Assembly (NCBI GenBank): GCA_036874045.1
Contig: CM072339.1
Location: forward strand, 9,865,501-9,929,500
Direction of reading: 5' to 3'
Origin: Cymodocea nodosa
Lineage: Eukaryota > Streptophyta > Magnoliopsida > Alismatales > Cymodoceaceae
Length of the DNA stretch: 64,000 nucleotides
The notes under the pieces: model-generated
The model's input: only the letters and a program-made list of their open reading frames with translations
Told to the model about the DNA's origin: nothing
Database searches by the model: none
Made by a program: the position numbers and the translations under genes
Shown: piece by piece, positions 1 through 14,943 of the stretch
How the letters are laid out: each line of letters opens with the position of its first letter
How positions within the stretch are numbered: position 1 is the first letter of the stretch

Positions 1-275
1 TATCTGTAGAATCCCTCTCCCGTAGGTGATCGGGAACTTAAGACATTCCCTTTGGGTTTCGATGGAAGCCCTCGCCCTCTCGGGTCTCGGGTGCTAGGAA
101 CATTCCCTTCGGGTTTCGAGGGAAGCCCTCTCCCTTCGGTGATCGGGTACTTGGTACATTCCCCTTTGGGGTTTAGATCATTCTCTCTCTCAAGAGCCCT
201 AAAGCCTTGCTTTTTTGAATACGGGCTTCCCTACACAAAGTTAGCCATAAACTTTGTGTTTGTGGATTCCATCCG
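1..275. repeat. Short tandem repeat in organelle-like DNA
   Basis: A unit of roughly 57 bp recurs about three times imperfectly between 1 and 180. Each unit has a CATTCCCTT-GGGTTTCGA part, then GGAAGCCCTC and CGGTGATCGGG-like parts. The rest, to the psaB boundary near 276, has no recognisable gene. The GC-rich style resembles plant mitochondrial intergenic DNA, but that is an impression only. The open frame across 52-321 looks accidental because it runs through the repeats into antisense psaB. Confidence 0.5.
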
Positions 276-1057
<782 letters not shown>

Positions 1058-1064
1058 CTAGCCA

Positions 1065-3239
<2,175 letters not shown>

Positions 3240-3874
3240 TGAGTCCTCCTCTTTCCGGACAACACATACAAAGAGACCCGCCAATAGTCAAGTTTTTAGT
3301 GAACCTATGAAAGATAGATATTTATGATCAGTTCCCTTCTTTCCTATCTCCCATCTATGTTTTTTTAGTTATTTACTAGAGCGATTATTGTATTGAAGTC
3401 GATTTGGGGCAAGTGTTCGGATCTATTATGACATAGCGATTGGGCGCCCAACGGACCACTTTTTTTTTCATTTTTTTAAACGAAAAAACGATTTTATTGC
3501 GCAACTTAGTCTAGTGTATTCATAAAAGTAATGTATAAATGACTATCTGAATCAACTTCCATGCAACATAATATCCTATTAGGATATTAGAAATTACAAG
3601 ATCATTCATTAATAATTAATAAGATACATTCGGATATCTATATTGAATTTAGCCATTACTCTGATATCTATATTTAGTCATTACATTAAAAAGAAGATAT
3701 CTTTTATTAGTTTTATTAGCTATATTCATTCTATATTGTATATCATTTATTCTTATAAGATACTCTACAAAATAGAATGCTTTTAGAAAAAGATATAATG
3801 AAATTTATTGATTGGATCGGAACGATACCCTTTATTTAATGGATGTATCCACCAAATTAAAAAGGGGAGTAGTC
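3240..3874. other. Plastid psaA-ycf3 intergenic spacer (transferred)
   Basis: This AT-rich, non-coding stretch lies between the psaA start and ycf3 exon 3, the position of the psaA-ycf3 spacer in plastid genomes. A purine-rich stretch that could be the psaA ribosome-binding region lies just upstream of the psaA ATG (GAGGAGGACTC on the minus strand, 3239-3249). No gene is visible. Confidence 0.8.
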
Positions 3875-4027
3875 TTATTCAAACCGACCTGTGATCTTCA
3901 ACCAATTATGTGCTTCAATATAATTACCTGGAGTAAGCGCTATAGCTTGTTTCCAATACTCAGCAGCTTGATCGGACCAAGTCTCCGCAATTTCAGAATC
4001 CCCCTGGCGAATGGCCTGTTCTCCCCG
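3875..4027 (-). pseudogene. ycf3 exon 3 (plastid photosystem I assembly factor, fragment)
   Basis: The minus strand encodes the C-terminal exon of Ycf3 ([15 protein letters not shown], then [19 protein letters not shown], ending RFE and TAA at 3875-3877). Ycf3 is a TPR protein that assembles photosystem I. The 153-bp length equals the normal exon 3. I see no stop in this exon, but exons 1 and 2 are absent, so it is a non-functional fragment. Its position upstream of psaA matches plastid gene order. Confidence 0.9.
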
Positions 4028-4672
4028 GTCGGAATAGGTAAGTAAATCCCTTTCCTTAGAACCGTACTTGAGAGTTTCCTATCTCATACGGCTCATAAAT
4101 CAATTCTTTTGGCGTCCCTATAATCTACCCTATCTAATTGAATTAGATTTTTCAGAAATCTATTTCATATTTTCTTGGGTTAACCAGAAGAAGTTAATTA
4201 CATAAGTTTCAAACTCTAATTTGAATCAATAAATCAGTTTTCTCTTTTCTCCCACCTTCACTTCAAAAGAATAAAACATAGGGATCTCCCTAGATAATTA
4301 TTATTAGAATTTTAATTATAATTTTATGAAAGGTAACTATCTCGGTTTCATAGATGAAATTCATATAGAACTTTTGAAAAAGACTTTCTTACATAAGAAA
4401 AAAACTTACTATCTTTGGGATTTGATGCTACACCGCTGCTCAATACCTTAGTGGATCAACTCTATTACATAAGTTGATTCCTAACTCTCATATTATGAGA
4501 TAAGTAAGCAGTTCTTATTGTATCGATCCAAAACTAATTGATCTTTACGGTGCTTCCTCTATCAATTGGATCTTTTATCCATAGAATAAAAATATATAGG
4601 CCGTACCCATTTCTTCATATTTTTGTTTCCGCGAAGTTGCTACAGCTTATAAAAATCGTTGCTTCAGCCGCT
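4028..4672 (-). other. ycf3 intron 2 remnant
   Basis: AT-rich sequence with no coding potential continues from ycf3 exon 3 and has the position of the group II intron that precedes this exon in plastids. It ends near 4670, where unrelated gypsy integrase sequence begins. The exact breakpoint is not visible from sequence alone. Confidence 0.65.
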
Positions 4673-5640
4673 TTAGTAGCATAATAAATAGGGCAATGTA
4701 ACATTTTGATTCGGCTGCGGAGCTTTTCTTTTCATCTCTTTGCTCACGAGATCAGTCGTGATCGATTCTGTCCGTATGATATTCCTTTTAATAAATCCGA
4801 TCACTTGAGTTGTGGTGACCTTTGTCATTGGCTCAGCTTCCACCCATTTGGTGAAGTAATCGGTAGCTACCAAAATCAAGGCATGTCTCTTGGTAGAAGG
4901 AGGACAGATCTTACCGATTATGTCTATAGCCCATCCTCGAAACGGCTTATCGGTCTAAAGCTTCAGGATCGGATGGAGTTCTGATGCAGGTTTTGCACAG
5001 ACCTTACGGGCCACTCAACCCTCCCCTATCACGTAAGGCACGCTTGACATTCTTTGGCATATCTTATGCAATCGGTCATTATGCTTGGCCAGTAGTGTCC
5101 ATGTCTCCTGATCAACCATCGCATTTTTCGACCTGCCTGGTGTGAGCCACACACTCCGTCATGCACTTTGGTCTATAAAACAACTCGATCGGCCTTTGAG
5201 ATACTCACACATCGTAGCTACCATGATCATTGCTGTCCCAAAAAAGTCGATCAAGGCGGCCCGATTGGGCAATTTGAGCCCTGAAGCCAGTTGTGCCATT
5301 GTATTAGCAGCGCGGTTGGCACCTCTGCTGATATGCGTCATCCCCACAGAGTCGAATTTTGCTAGCAGTGTTATCTTTCTTCGTATGCTTTAGTTTAGGG
5401 TCCATCACCTGATACTCCTTTGTGATCCGGTGATCACTAACTGGGAGTCTCCGCTTACCCTGATCGATCTGATGTTATGCGATAGAGCTACTTCTAACCC
5501 CCCAACAGTAGAGCTTCATACTCGGCTACGTTGTTGGCGCAAGGGAAGTTGAGCCGATATTCATAGTGTGACTCTAACCCTGTTGTTGGTGAAACGAGGG
5601 GCGCAGATGCGCTCCTGCGCTGCCTTTGATGCTAATGGAA
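4673..5640 (-). mobile_element. Ty3/gypsy (Tat-like) RNase H-integrase fragment
   Basis: On the minus strand the order is RNase H then integrase. The RNase H part (about 5620-5160) shows NNVAEYEALLLGLEVA, GDSQLV and SRGANRAANTMAQLASG. These are hallmarks of the extra RNase H domain of Tat/Ogre-type elements. The integrase part shows a zinc finger (HDGVCGSHQAG ... CIRYAKECQAC, about 5180-5060), then WAIDIIGKI with the first catalytic Asp, and ILVATDYFTKWVEAEP (about 4930-4830). The frame has stops and a frameshift, and is cut before the second catalytic Asp. It is GC-richer and far better preserved than the elements right of 9.4 kb, and sits inside organelle-like DNA. Plant mitochondrial genomes often carry such fragments. 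Confidence 0.88.
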
Positions 5641-8600
5641 TTCTATGATCCCTTTGGTTGAACAAGACCAGTAGGCTCAACCAATCCGTCTGCACCGCTA
5701 ACGCCACCTAGAATCCACCCTATATAATTAGGGAGACTACCACCCGACATAGAGAACTTGGAGGTCCGTATTCTAACCCTCTTTCTTGCACCTATCATAC
5801 AACTTCCAGAGATATCCGAATCGAACCGATTGGTCTTCATCCTTAGTCTTCCAAGAAATTGCACAATGTGGCGCTTGATATAAAGAACCAGGCTTACCCA
5901 TGGGTTCTGCGCTTTCGACGCATACCAGTGGACATATTTTAACCACTCCGACATCTACCCTCTCAAAAGATCATATTCCATAAAGTCTTCCATTCCTGGA
6001 GACATGAATAACTCAGAGGGGCTGCAAATCCTTAGGTTTCATCCTATCTTGTAGATATGAGATTAGGACTGACCTCAGGTAGGGATTAAGGGGCAGCGAC
6101 CTAACCATCATTCCAAAGGATAATTCGATTTAGACCGGGGCTTAGTGTACATCCTCATCACGCGGTCAAACCGACCGACGTGACAGAGTATGCTTTGCTC
6201 GCGATATCTGGCTAGTTCCAGCCCTACCTATGATCATCAGCGTGGTAAACTCATCGAATATTCCTCATTAATAGCCGGAACCTGGATTGATCACAGGGAG
6301 AATGAAAACGAAGAAGACGAATTGACATAGGCGAGAAATCCTTAGCCCCTTAACCCTAAACCGCGAACTCTACACAACCTGAGCGAATCTTTCTTCTAAC
6401 TAATTGAAAGCCCAATCTCCGTGCCAGCAGTCTTGATACACTTCTGCCACCTTTTTTTGGTCGGCAATGACGACATCGTCACCAAGCACCGCATATTTAT
6501 CAAACACCTGGATACACTTGCTCCGCACAATGCCATATTAAGACATGGTGAGATAAGGCGAAGAGGGCCCATGACGAATAATAAAAATAGCGGTTGCCCA
6601 GCTTAACGCGGCATGCTTCCTCTTAACAAACGGTTGATTAAATATGTGTTACATTGGCCTTATTAGAACCATGGCGGAAGCTAACGACCGGTCAAAGAGA
6701 TAACACATCACCTCGAACATCAAGACTAACGGCCAGCGATCTGTCGCAGCCTTTAACTCGAAGGAATAGCAATCCCTCTGCCCCACCAAGTGATCAAGAG
6801 GTCGTTCTTGAGCGAAGGTCCCATCCATAGGGATCCGACTGAGAACAGCCCATCAACCACTTATGAAAGGGACGTAGCAACCGTTGATTAACATACTTTC
6901 CAATGGCAAAGATTCTTAGGAGAAAGGGCTATACTCTGACCCAACCTTCCGAGCGACCCCAAAATCTTCCACCGTTGGTAGAACCGGACCAATCGTCCGT
7001 CCGTTCAAACCAATCCAGATCCCGGCGACCTTGTTCATCGGCATAACGGGTTCGGTGGGGCCACAGAATACCTGACGACCACTGTGATCCTTCGTTGTGA
7101 GTGGATAAAACGCAAGAGAAAGGCATAGGCCCGGATGTGAAACACAAACCTACACTCAGAGACGCTCTTTATACGAGACTGATTAACTCAATCCTTAGAT
7201 TGGAGACAGCGCGATACACAATCGGAGTCGCCGCTCAATTTCAGCTATAATGGTTTGGCAATGCTTTCCAGGTTGGAACCCAGGATAATCCCTGACGTAA
7301 CGGGATATCACTGATCCAGGGAGTATATCTCCGGACTAGGCCAGGTAAATTCCTCTTTTTGATACCTGACATAGCCCCCATGACGGAATCCACATCAGAC
7401 CGGGGTTCGACGATTGACTTGAACGTCGACCTACTCACCAGCTTCGCTCTCTCGATTATGGGTCAAGAACGATAAGTAGACACTGACTAGTTGGTGAAGC
7501 CCTATCATCCTTCCGGTAGATCATCTTACGATTCAATGCCGGGATGATACGAGCCTGAACAAGTTAGAGAAAGTGGCTTTGGTAATAATGAAGGAGAGCG
7601 TTTTACCTCCAATCAGCAGAACTAGCCAGCTTTAGATACATTGCTGTAAATAGCAAACCAGACCTCTTAACCAACGCCATCACACTCTTTTCAAACAAGT
7701 ACACAGCGATACAATGCTCCTTGGTTAGGCCATCGAGGACCACAAGAAGAATAGGGCTCAGCATCCCCCTCATGATCCGAGAGTTTGAACATACTCTCTA
7801 CCGGCTGAATGCAAAGTAGAAAACAGCTTGGCATTCATTTGAATGATGCATGAGTTTTCAGTCTAAAATTTCCTGTGTAAGTAAACCAATACCTTACACT
7901 TTTTTGGCCGGGGCACAGACTAAACACCCGGAACAGCTGTTCCACGCACGCGCAACATCCTTCTCTATACAAGTTCTCGCCCGCGCGCCAGAGAGCAAGC
8001 GTAGTGAGTAAGCACAATGGACTAGTAGGTATAGATGAAAGGGAAAAAATGAAGGGAAGGTTTATTGTATTAGCTAAGCCGCTTTCCGTGAACTGCCAGC
8101 TATGTGTGTCATGTGGGTATTAGTTCCGGTGCTCTGTCTAGTGGTTTACTGGAGCCCTTACCTATTCCCAAAAGACCATGGGGGAGCGTCCCCATGGATT
8201 GAATCTCTGCATTGCCTAAATCCGAAGGATTCAGAGATAATGATTTTTCGTGGGGGATCGATTCTCCAAGTATGCCACTTTCATAGCGGCGCCCACCGAC
8301 TGAACTGCAGAGGAGGCAGGTTTTCCAGAACTACTCTTCCTATTCTTGATTGGCCGGCCGATATGAGATAACCCATTTGAAACAAAGAGATTTGTGTAAC
8401 GGCTTGGTGTACCGCTTATACATTCTCGTACTATACTGCATCCACATCCTCATAAAGAGCAAGAACTGCATCCGCTAGCCGAGCATCCTCGCCCGGTGTG
8501 CTGGCTTGGCTCCTGCCTTGGCTTCTTGATTGGCTATTGCCAGAGAATACATCTATGTTATACCAGCAGACGGAGCAGACATGGCAAGATAGATTGAGAT

Positions 8601-9360
8601 CTTAAGAATGAGCCAAAACCGAACAAGCAAGGCTTAACGTTGTGTAGTCGGAATAGAGTTGCCGGTAACCTTTGGCTAATAGCTAGCCTAAGACAAGAGG
8701 CAATAAAGCAGAGCTAGCGAAGGGGGACCCAAAGAAGGAGCTTTTTAAGCGCGCTCTAAAACAAAGGAAGCAGATACGTGAATGAAGTGAGATCTTGGAA
8801 CAAGAGTTGTGGGCGTAGGGTTTGATCCTTCGCACCGAGGAAAGAGCCTCCATCTAAGGAGCGCGCGGGACTCAATGATAAGGTAAGCCATTCCCGAGGA
8901 AGACTTCGTGCAGTATGGAAGCTGCTACGTGGTTCAAGTCCGGAGGTTCAATAAAAAAGAAGGCTCTGATGGTCGAATAAGAGAGACTTTTGATGAGTTT
9001 CTAAAAAGAAAAAGATCAGGCCAGCAGGGCAGTTTCACATGGGAAGAGTACCGTACCACAAACCTCTTAATTAAAGTGAAAGTGGAACGATCGGGAACCG
9101 TTTGATCCCCTCGGGAACTTGGTTTCATAGTACATGATTAAGTAAATTCGCTCCAAAGGAGGTGAAAAAGTAAAAAAGATAACTTTCGATGATAAATTAA
9201 TTGATGAAATGACTTATATGACGGTCGAAAACGCCCTTAGAGTGCTTCGCTTCCCAGCTACGGGTATGCATTACGAATGATTGCGACTGAAGTACGTACC
9301 AAGATGTCGGTGCATCCGGTCCTAGGGACTTTTTGGCGTGACTTGCGCTCTTTGATCGAT
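5641..9360. other. Unassigned GC-richer organelle-like segment
   Basis: About 3.7 kb with clearly higher GC than the rest of the window. No protein family, rRNA or tRNA was recognised on either strand. Short open frames exist at 5643-5954 (minus, 103 aa), 8102-8371 (plus, 89 aa, hydrophobic start) and 8908-9105 (plus, 65 aa, basic). None resembles a family I know, and all could be chance frames. The composition suits mitochondrial intergenic DNA. It ends near 9360, where the sequence becomes strongly AT-rich. Confidence 0.4.
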
Positions 9361-9380
9361 TATATATAGTCCATCGTCGA

Positions 9381-11431
9381 TTGTTATATTTTTTTCTATT
9401 AAACTAAAGTAAAAACAGAAAGTAAAACTCTTGAACTGTTAAATCGTACATTTTGATGAATTAGTAAGGTCCTTTCTGACACAATATATGTAATCCCACA
9501 TCTCCTAATCATAAGCTAGCTAGTATATGTAATTTCCCACAAAACAACTTTCTTATTCAAAATTTTTCATCAAAATGTAATAATAAGATGTTGTTTTAAT
9601 ACTAACTAAACACGTAAAACAAGTAGATTTTTAACTCAACGTGTCTAACTTAACGAGTTCAACATGTGTCATTTACGTGACATACTCCATTATATAAGTT
9701 GCTAACTCAATGAACTAAATCTATGGTGTTAAACTAATTTAATGAATCAACTTCAAGTTTATAATGCTAACCTAATGTGTTGCCTTAGTGTTCAATATAC
9801 TTAATGCGTGCAGTTATGTTAACTTAACGAGTTAAACATGTACAACTCACATGATACAATATAACATTCGTAAACCTTAAATTCACGACATGCATAATAC
9901 TAACTTAATAAGTTCCTTCATGAAACTTAACATTTTGTTCACTAACTCAATGAGTTCTCACATGACCTTTTAAGATTTAGTGTATAAAAGTCAAAGAGTT
10001 ATTGTTAAAAAACTCATATAGTTATGATTTATGCATGTGTGTTTTAAAAGTTATAAGTTTTTATGTGTTTTTCAAGTGCAACTTTGAAAAACTAGAAGAG
10101 TTATGATAATTGTTCGAGTTTTATAAAGTGCCTAATGTTATAAAATTGTAGATCACGAGTTTTGCAGGTGACAAAACTAGAAGGGTTATGCGATAACTAT
10201 TCAAGTTTTTATAAGTGTTACAAGATAACTATTCGACAAAGATAGTGACTTATGAAAAAAATTAAACACATCTCTAGAAGCTTATTCTCGTTAGATCTAC
10301 AATGAAGAAAAGAAGAAATATTGAATAAGAAAATGTGGAAATATACATGATGACAGTTTCTAAGAAGGAATGACATTAAAAGATGTATTCCCATTACAAA
10401 GGATGCAATGAATGACGTGGCAAAGATTGTGGACTGAAATGGAGAAATACAATAGGTTCATTAATAAATTTGGTTGCAATGTATCCTTACGAGACATCTG
10501 ATCATCATTATAAATACAACTTTATCTTCTTCTTCCAACTCTTTCTCTCCACTTCGTCCAACAAATTTAAATTCATTTTCTTCTTGTTGCACCCATTCAT
10601 TTCATCTGAGTAGGAAGTGATGCCCCTTCTTCTTCTTCCATTCTCCTATTCATCCATTTGGAACCTCTTTACCTGAGTATATTCTTGAAGGGTGGAAATT
10701 CAAAAATTGGTCATTTCGTCTTCTTCACTTAGGGGAAGAGCCATACATAGAAGTGGCGCCCCTCGGAAGCCCCATTTGATTGAAGGAGTATATCATCTCA
10801 AAAGTGGTACACTTAGAGTAAAGATATGAAGTATTTGCTCTTGAGCAAGTTTTGAAGGAAGGAATTCACGTGGAGAAAATAGGTGTTCATTTCATTTTCC
10901 TTTTTTATTTGTAATATATATGTTGTGAGTGTTTGTATGAATGTTTCTATGTTCGTATATGTTATATGTTGGTTTTGAAAAATTAAAGAGATGCATGCTG
11001 ATGCTTGTTTGTGTGTTGGTTGTGTAATAGTGTTGCGTGCATTTCACCCATAAAAATTAGAATAATTTTTAATTAAACCAGTAAACTTCAAAATACTTTT
11101 TCAACTATCAATTCTAATGTTAAAATTACAATGATATTTCTTAAAACCAAGTAAAAACTAACATAGAAAACCAACTTTCCTTTAGTTTTACATTTATTTC
11201 TAGAAATTGTAGTAGGAGTTCCTAAATTTAATTAAGTTAAAAGTTATAAATCATTTTCCCCTAAATTTTAAGAATAATTAGAAAATTTACTTAAGACTTT
11301 ATAAGATTGCACTTAAATTAAAAAAAAAATTTAACAAACAATTTACCCTTTCCCTAAGGACAAACCCGTACTTGCATACTACTACTTTGGATACCGTGCA
11401 CTCGTGGCAAAATTATAAAACAAAGAGAACA
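9381..11431 (+). repeat. Probable 5' LTR of Athila-like element G0, with copia-LTR-like part
   Basis: AT-rich, non-coding sequence ends in ACA seven bases before a decayed tRNA-Asp primer site at 11438, so it most likely includes a gypsy 5' LTR. The start at TGTTAT (9381) is a guess. Within 9600-9960 degenerate TAACTTAACGAGTT palindromes recur. Part 9980-10260 resembles the family A copia LTR at 13800-14100 (shared AAAAACTCATATAGTTA and TTTTTATGTGTTTTTCA), so the stretch may be composite. A TATA box lies at 10509-10516. Confidence 0.5.
10509..10516 (+). promoter_or_regulatory. TATA box in G0 LTR region
   Basis: TATAAATA lies in a plus-oriented, otherwise non-coding LTR-like stretch and is followed by a pyrimidine-rich leader. 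It is a plausible element promoter core. No other promoter element is certain. Confidence 0.4.
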
Positions 11432-11437
11432 AGTTTT

Positions 11438-11455
11438 TGATGCTGTTGTTGAGGA
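11438..11455 (+). other. Decayed primer binding site (tRNA-Asp type) of G0
   Basis: TGATGCTGTTGTTGAGGA differs from the intact site of E1 (TGGCGCCGTTGCCGGGGA at 26480) at six positions. All six are G-to-A or C-to-T. It follows the LTR end and a seven-base spacer (AGTTTTT), the same spacing as in E1. Confidence 0.75.
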
Positions 11456-11717
11456 ATGGTGTTAAATTATTGCTGAATTTTAATTCATAATTAATAGGAT
11501 TTTAGTAGAATTTTTCTACATTTATATTTAAATTATTATTAGTGTTATTTCCTTGCAATTTTCTTTATTTACAAATTTTACTTAATTGCATTTTCTTTGT
11601 TATAGAAGTTATTATTTTTAGTTCTAATACAAATTTTGCTTAAAAAGTATTATTATTTATTTCCTGAGTTTTAGGTAGTTTTTACAATTTTTATAGAATA
11701 ACTCTAATAATATCATA
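11456..11717. other. G0 leader
   Basis: AT-rich untranslated leader between the primer site and the first recognisable gag-type frame. No feature seen. Confidence 0.5.
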
Positions 11718-13562
11718 ATGCATTTGAACAATTCATGTTATGGAAATTCTAGGTTTATTCCAAGTGATAATTATAGGAGTTGTTATTTTAATAATTATGT
11801 TGGAGAAGACTATCAACCTTTTGATCTTAATGGAAATCCTTCACAACATAATTTAGGTGTGATTAATGCTAATTCTCATTATAATTATAATTGGAATAAC
11901 AATCATAATAAATGGAGTTATCCTGATAATATGGGTACATGTGGTTTAAAAGGAAATATTATTTCAAATATGAAACATAATTATAGCAATCTTAAAGAAA
12001 CATTATTATAGATAGATAGATTGGCAAATGAAGTAAATAAAGTAGTACAACAAATTGAAGAAAATCAAAGGTTAAAAGATTTTGAAATTAATGCAAGATT
12101 ATCTGATTTAAATAGATGGGATGACAATCAAAATTATCTTGAAATGAATATTCTAGAAAATATTATATCCATGAAGGATAATGTTAAATAATTAAACAAT
12201 TTTGATGATGATAATGAATTATCTAATTTAAGTCATAAAGAAAGGTTAGATGAAATTCAATTAGCTATTGATACTTTTATAAGAAATTCATCGAATTATA
12301 ATTCATCTGAATTAAGTGAAGACATGTATGAAGATTCTAAAAAGTAACCTATAGAGGTTAATATAATGTTGAGATTAGGTACAAACTACAAAGGTTATGA
12401 GAAGGAAAATAATCAAGAAAATGAAAACTCAATCAAAGATACAAAGGAAATTAATGATGATGAAGTTATTGAAAATTTCAATTTAAAGGATAATTTAAGT
12501 AAGGAAGATAAGACAAATGATTGTAAAGATGGGAAAGAAATTAAAAACCATAAAAAATTTAGGAATTCAGAAATAAAATATAAATTGCCTAATGCTGAAA
12601 ATATTCCATTTCCGCAAAGATTGAAAGATAATACAAATATGGAACTAGAAAAATTTAGTAAAATATTTGAGCAAGTCAAAGTAAATATTCCATTACTAGA
12701 AGTTATTAAACAAATACCATCGTATGCTAAATATTTAAAAAATCTTTGTACTAAGAATAGAAAATGGAAGGTATTAAAATGAATTTTTTTAATGAAAGAA
12801 GTAAGCTCATTATTATTTAATAACTTGCCTAAAAAATTAGGTGATTTAGGGACTCCTATTATTTCATGCCATATAGGAGAAATGTATTTTAATAAGGTCT
12901 TGATAGATTTAGGAGTTGGAATAAATATTATGCCTAATTCCATATATGAGAAATTAAAATTAACTAACATTAAGCCTACAAAAATAGTTATTCAGTTAGC
13001 AAATAGGTTCATAAAAACACCTTTAGGAAAAGTAGAAAATATTTTAGTAAGGGTTATGGAATTTATCTATCCTATTGCTTTTATAGTAATAGAAATTTAT
13101 TCTCTAATTAAAATTCATGATCAATCTATAATTATTTCAAGAAGACCATTTCTATATATTATAGATGCTAATATTAATTGTAGGAATTGTCTAATGGAAT
13201 TATTTTGGGGAAATCAGAAATTAGAGTTAGATATTTTTAATGGAGTTAAAAGAAATATAAGAGAAATTCAACATAAAAGTTTTAAAGTTAATTTGATGGA
13301 AATGTTTAAAATTGATGAAGAATTAGAAGAAGAATTAATCAAAGAATTTCATGATGATGATAATAATGCTTATGTTCTAAATAATGAAGGAAGTTCAGAA
13401 ACAAAAGAACTAGAATAAATGGAGAATTTAGATGTAGAACAAGAGAATTCAATTAATAGCGCATTTTCAATTGTAAAACCACTTATTCTAGAATTAAAAT
13501 CTCTTCCAAAAGGATCAAAACATGTAGTTTTAGGTGAAAATGAAACTCTTCCTATTATTATT
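11718..13562 (+). pseudogene. Athila-like gag-protease frame of G0 (broken)
   Basis: One frame runs the whole way, interrupted by stops ending at 12011, near 12191, near 12348, and at 12782 and 13418, with no frameshift seen. The first part is Asn/Tyr-rich (NNNHNKWSY region), like the post-capsid part of Athila gag, but no capsid domain precedes it. The linker contains PFPQRLK and SYAKYLKNL, usual before gypsy protease. The protease (12792-13380) keeps DLGTPIISC and IDLGVGINIMP, where the usual DLGAS active site is altered to DLGVG. The last part (LELKSLPKGSKHVVLGENETLP) is the usual start of RT. RT is lost because copia element E0 begins at 13563. Confidence 0.85.
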
Positions 13563-14355
13563 TGTTAGGAATTTTGTTTTGATAATGAATATTTTATTAA
13601 AGTTTATAAATAAGTCTAAATAATATTTTTCTAAGTATAATAGTCACGTAATTAAATGTTGACAAGTTATCGAAAAGTTTCATTTAAATTTCGGGTAGTT
13701 AACTTTCGAATAATTAAGGTTTTCAAATAGTTAAAGTTTTCGGATAATTAAGTTTTGGATAGTTAAACTTTCAAATAGTTAACGTTTTGATTTAGTCGAA
13801 GAGTTATGTTAAAAACTCATATAGTTAAGTTATCTACAGGTGTGTTTTTAATGCTTTAAGTTTTTATGTGTTTTTCATGTGTGTTTGGCAATGAAAATCG
13901 AAGACTTAGATAACTATTCAAGTTTTTATACGCATGGATGGATAGCTGTTCGAGTTTTATAAAGTGATTAACGAACATATAAGTTTTCTTATTTCAGTCA
14001 CGTGTTTTATAGGTGCAAAAACTCGAAGAGTTATAGATAAGTATTTGAGTTTTTATAGGACTTAAAGGATAAATGTTCAACTAAAGTGGTGACTTAGAAG
14101 ATATTCTACAAATCTCTAGGAAGATAAAAGTTTCAATAGATCTATGATATGAGATCGTGGATATTCAAAATGATAGTGGAGATAGTGAAAATTCAAAATA
14201 AGAAGTGGAGATAGTGGAAATTTAAAATAAGAAGTGGACATAGTGGAAATTCAAAAAGATAGTGGAAATCATGGATAATTTGAATTTGAAATTAGTATGT
14301 GGGATTATAGATTAAGTAGATGAACATGTTGAATGTGAAGTCATAGTTCAACTAC

Positions 14356-14366
14356 TATAAATAGAG
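14356..14366 (+). promoter_or_regulatory. TATA box of E0 LTR
   Basis: TATAAATAGAG sits about 800 bp into the LTR and some 400 bp before the AATAAA signal, as expected of a copia U3-R promoter. The minus-strand family A copies have a decayed version (TACTAATAG). Confidence 0.6.
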
Positions 14367-14758
14367 GGTATGAGCTGCATTATGATTATCCCAATCTCAA
14401 ATATCAAGTTTGAGTATTCAATCTCATTCTAATCCCAAGTTAAAATATTCAACTCAAAATATTCAAAACCAGAAACATTCTCCAACATTAGAAGAAGTTC
14501 AAATTCCAAGCAATTTCAGAAAAGGAGCTGCAATGCAAGAAGTCTAGGAAATTTGACAACTAGAGAAGAAGAGATATAAAAGCTAAGCAAAAGGAAACAA
14601 AAGGAGCTATGTGCATAAAGATAAAGTTTTATACAATTCAAACTAATTTAGAATAAGGATTTTATTTTCTCTTTGAATTGTATCTCAGACTTTATTGTGT
14701 TAGAACCGACAAGTAGGGAATTATGCTAAAAAGTAATTATAAATTCTTTCTTTAAGTC

Positions 14759-14764
14759 AATAAA
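14759..14764 (+). promoter_or_regulatory. Polyadenylation signal in E0 LTR
   Basis: AATAAA downstream of the TATA box, near the end of the LTR, consistent with the R-region signal of a retrotransposon. Confidence 0.4.
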
Positions 14765-14873
14765 GATTAGAATTTCATTTGTGAGTGTTTTGTACTCTTG
14801 TTTTATCTACTAGTAATTTTTAATTACTAAAGACACAATTCACCCCTTCTCTTGTGATACAACGATCCTACAA

Positions 14874-14887
14874 TTGGTATTAGAGCA
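14874..14887 (+). other. Primer binding site (initiator tRNA-Met type) of E0
   Basis: TTGGTATTAGAGCA begins one base after the LTR end. It matches the usual TGGTATCAGAGC site of plant copia elements with one C-to-T change. Confidence 0.8.
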
Positions 14888-14943
14888 TTTATCTATTTTG
14901 GAATTGATTTTTCCTATCATTTATTTAGGATCATCTATTTATA

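Larger units (their letters stand above)
13563..14872 (+). repeat. 5' LTR of SIRE-like copia element E0 (family A)
   Basis: It starts TGTTAGGAATTTTG and ends CGATCCTACA, giving 1310 bp. The same termini occur in the minus-strand LTR at 60856-62072. A primer site follows at once. It interrupts the RT start of G0, so E0 inserted into G0. It contains repeated CTCGAA-AGTTAT / ATAACTATTCGAG hairpin-like modules (about 13670-14050), a TATA box and an AATAAA signal. No matching 3' LTR is found because the element is cut at 18588. Confidence 0.85.

Noticed and set aside
8925-8950. GGTTCAAGTCC, like a tRNA T-arm
   Set aside because: No acceptor, D-arm or anticodon stem could be placed around it.
10750-10770. 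TGGCGCCCCTCGG, like a second tRNA-Asp primer site
   Set aside because: It departs from the site after eight bases and is not preceded by an LTR end; the site at 11438 has the right context.
12413-12970. 185-codon minus-strand frame opposite G0 gag-protease
   Set aside because: Pure antisense of a recognisable gag-protease frame; low-complexity, no family resemblance.
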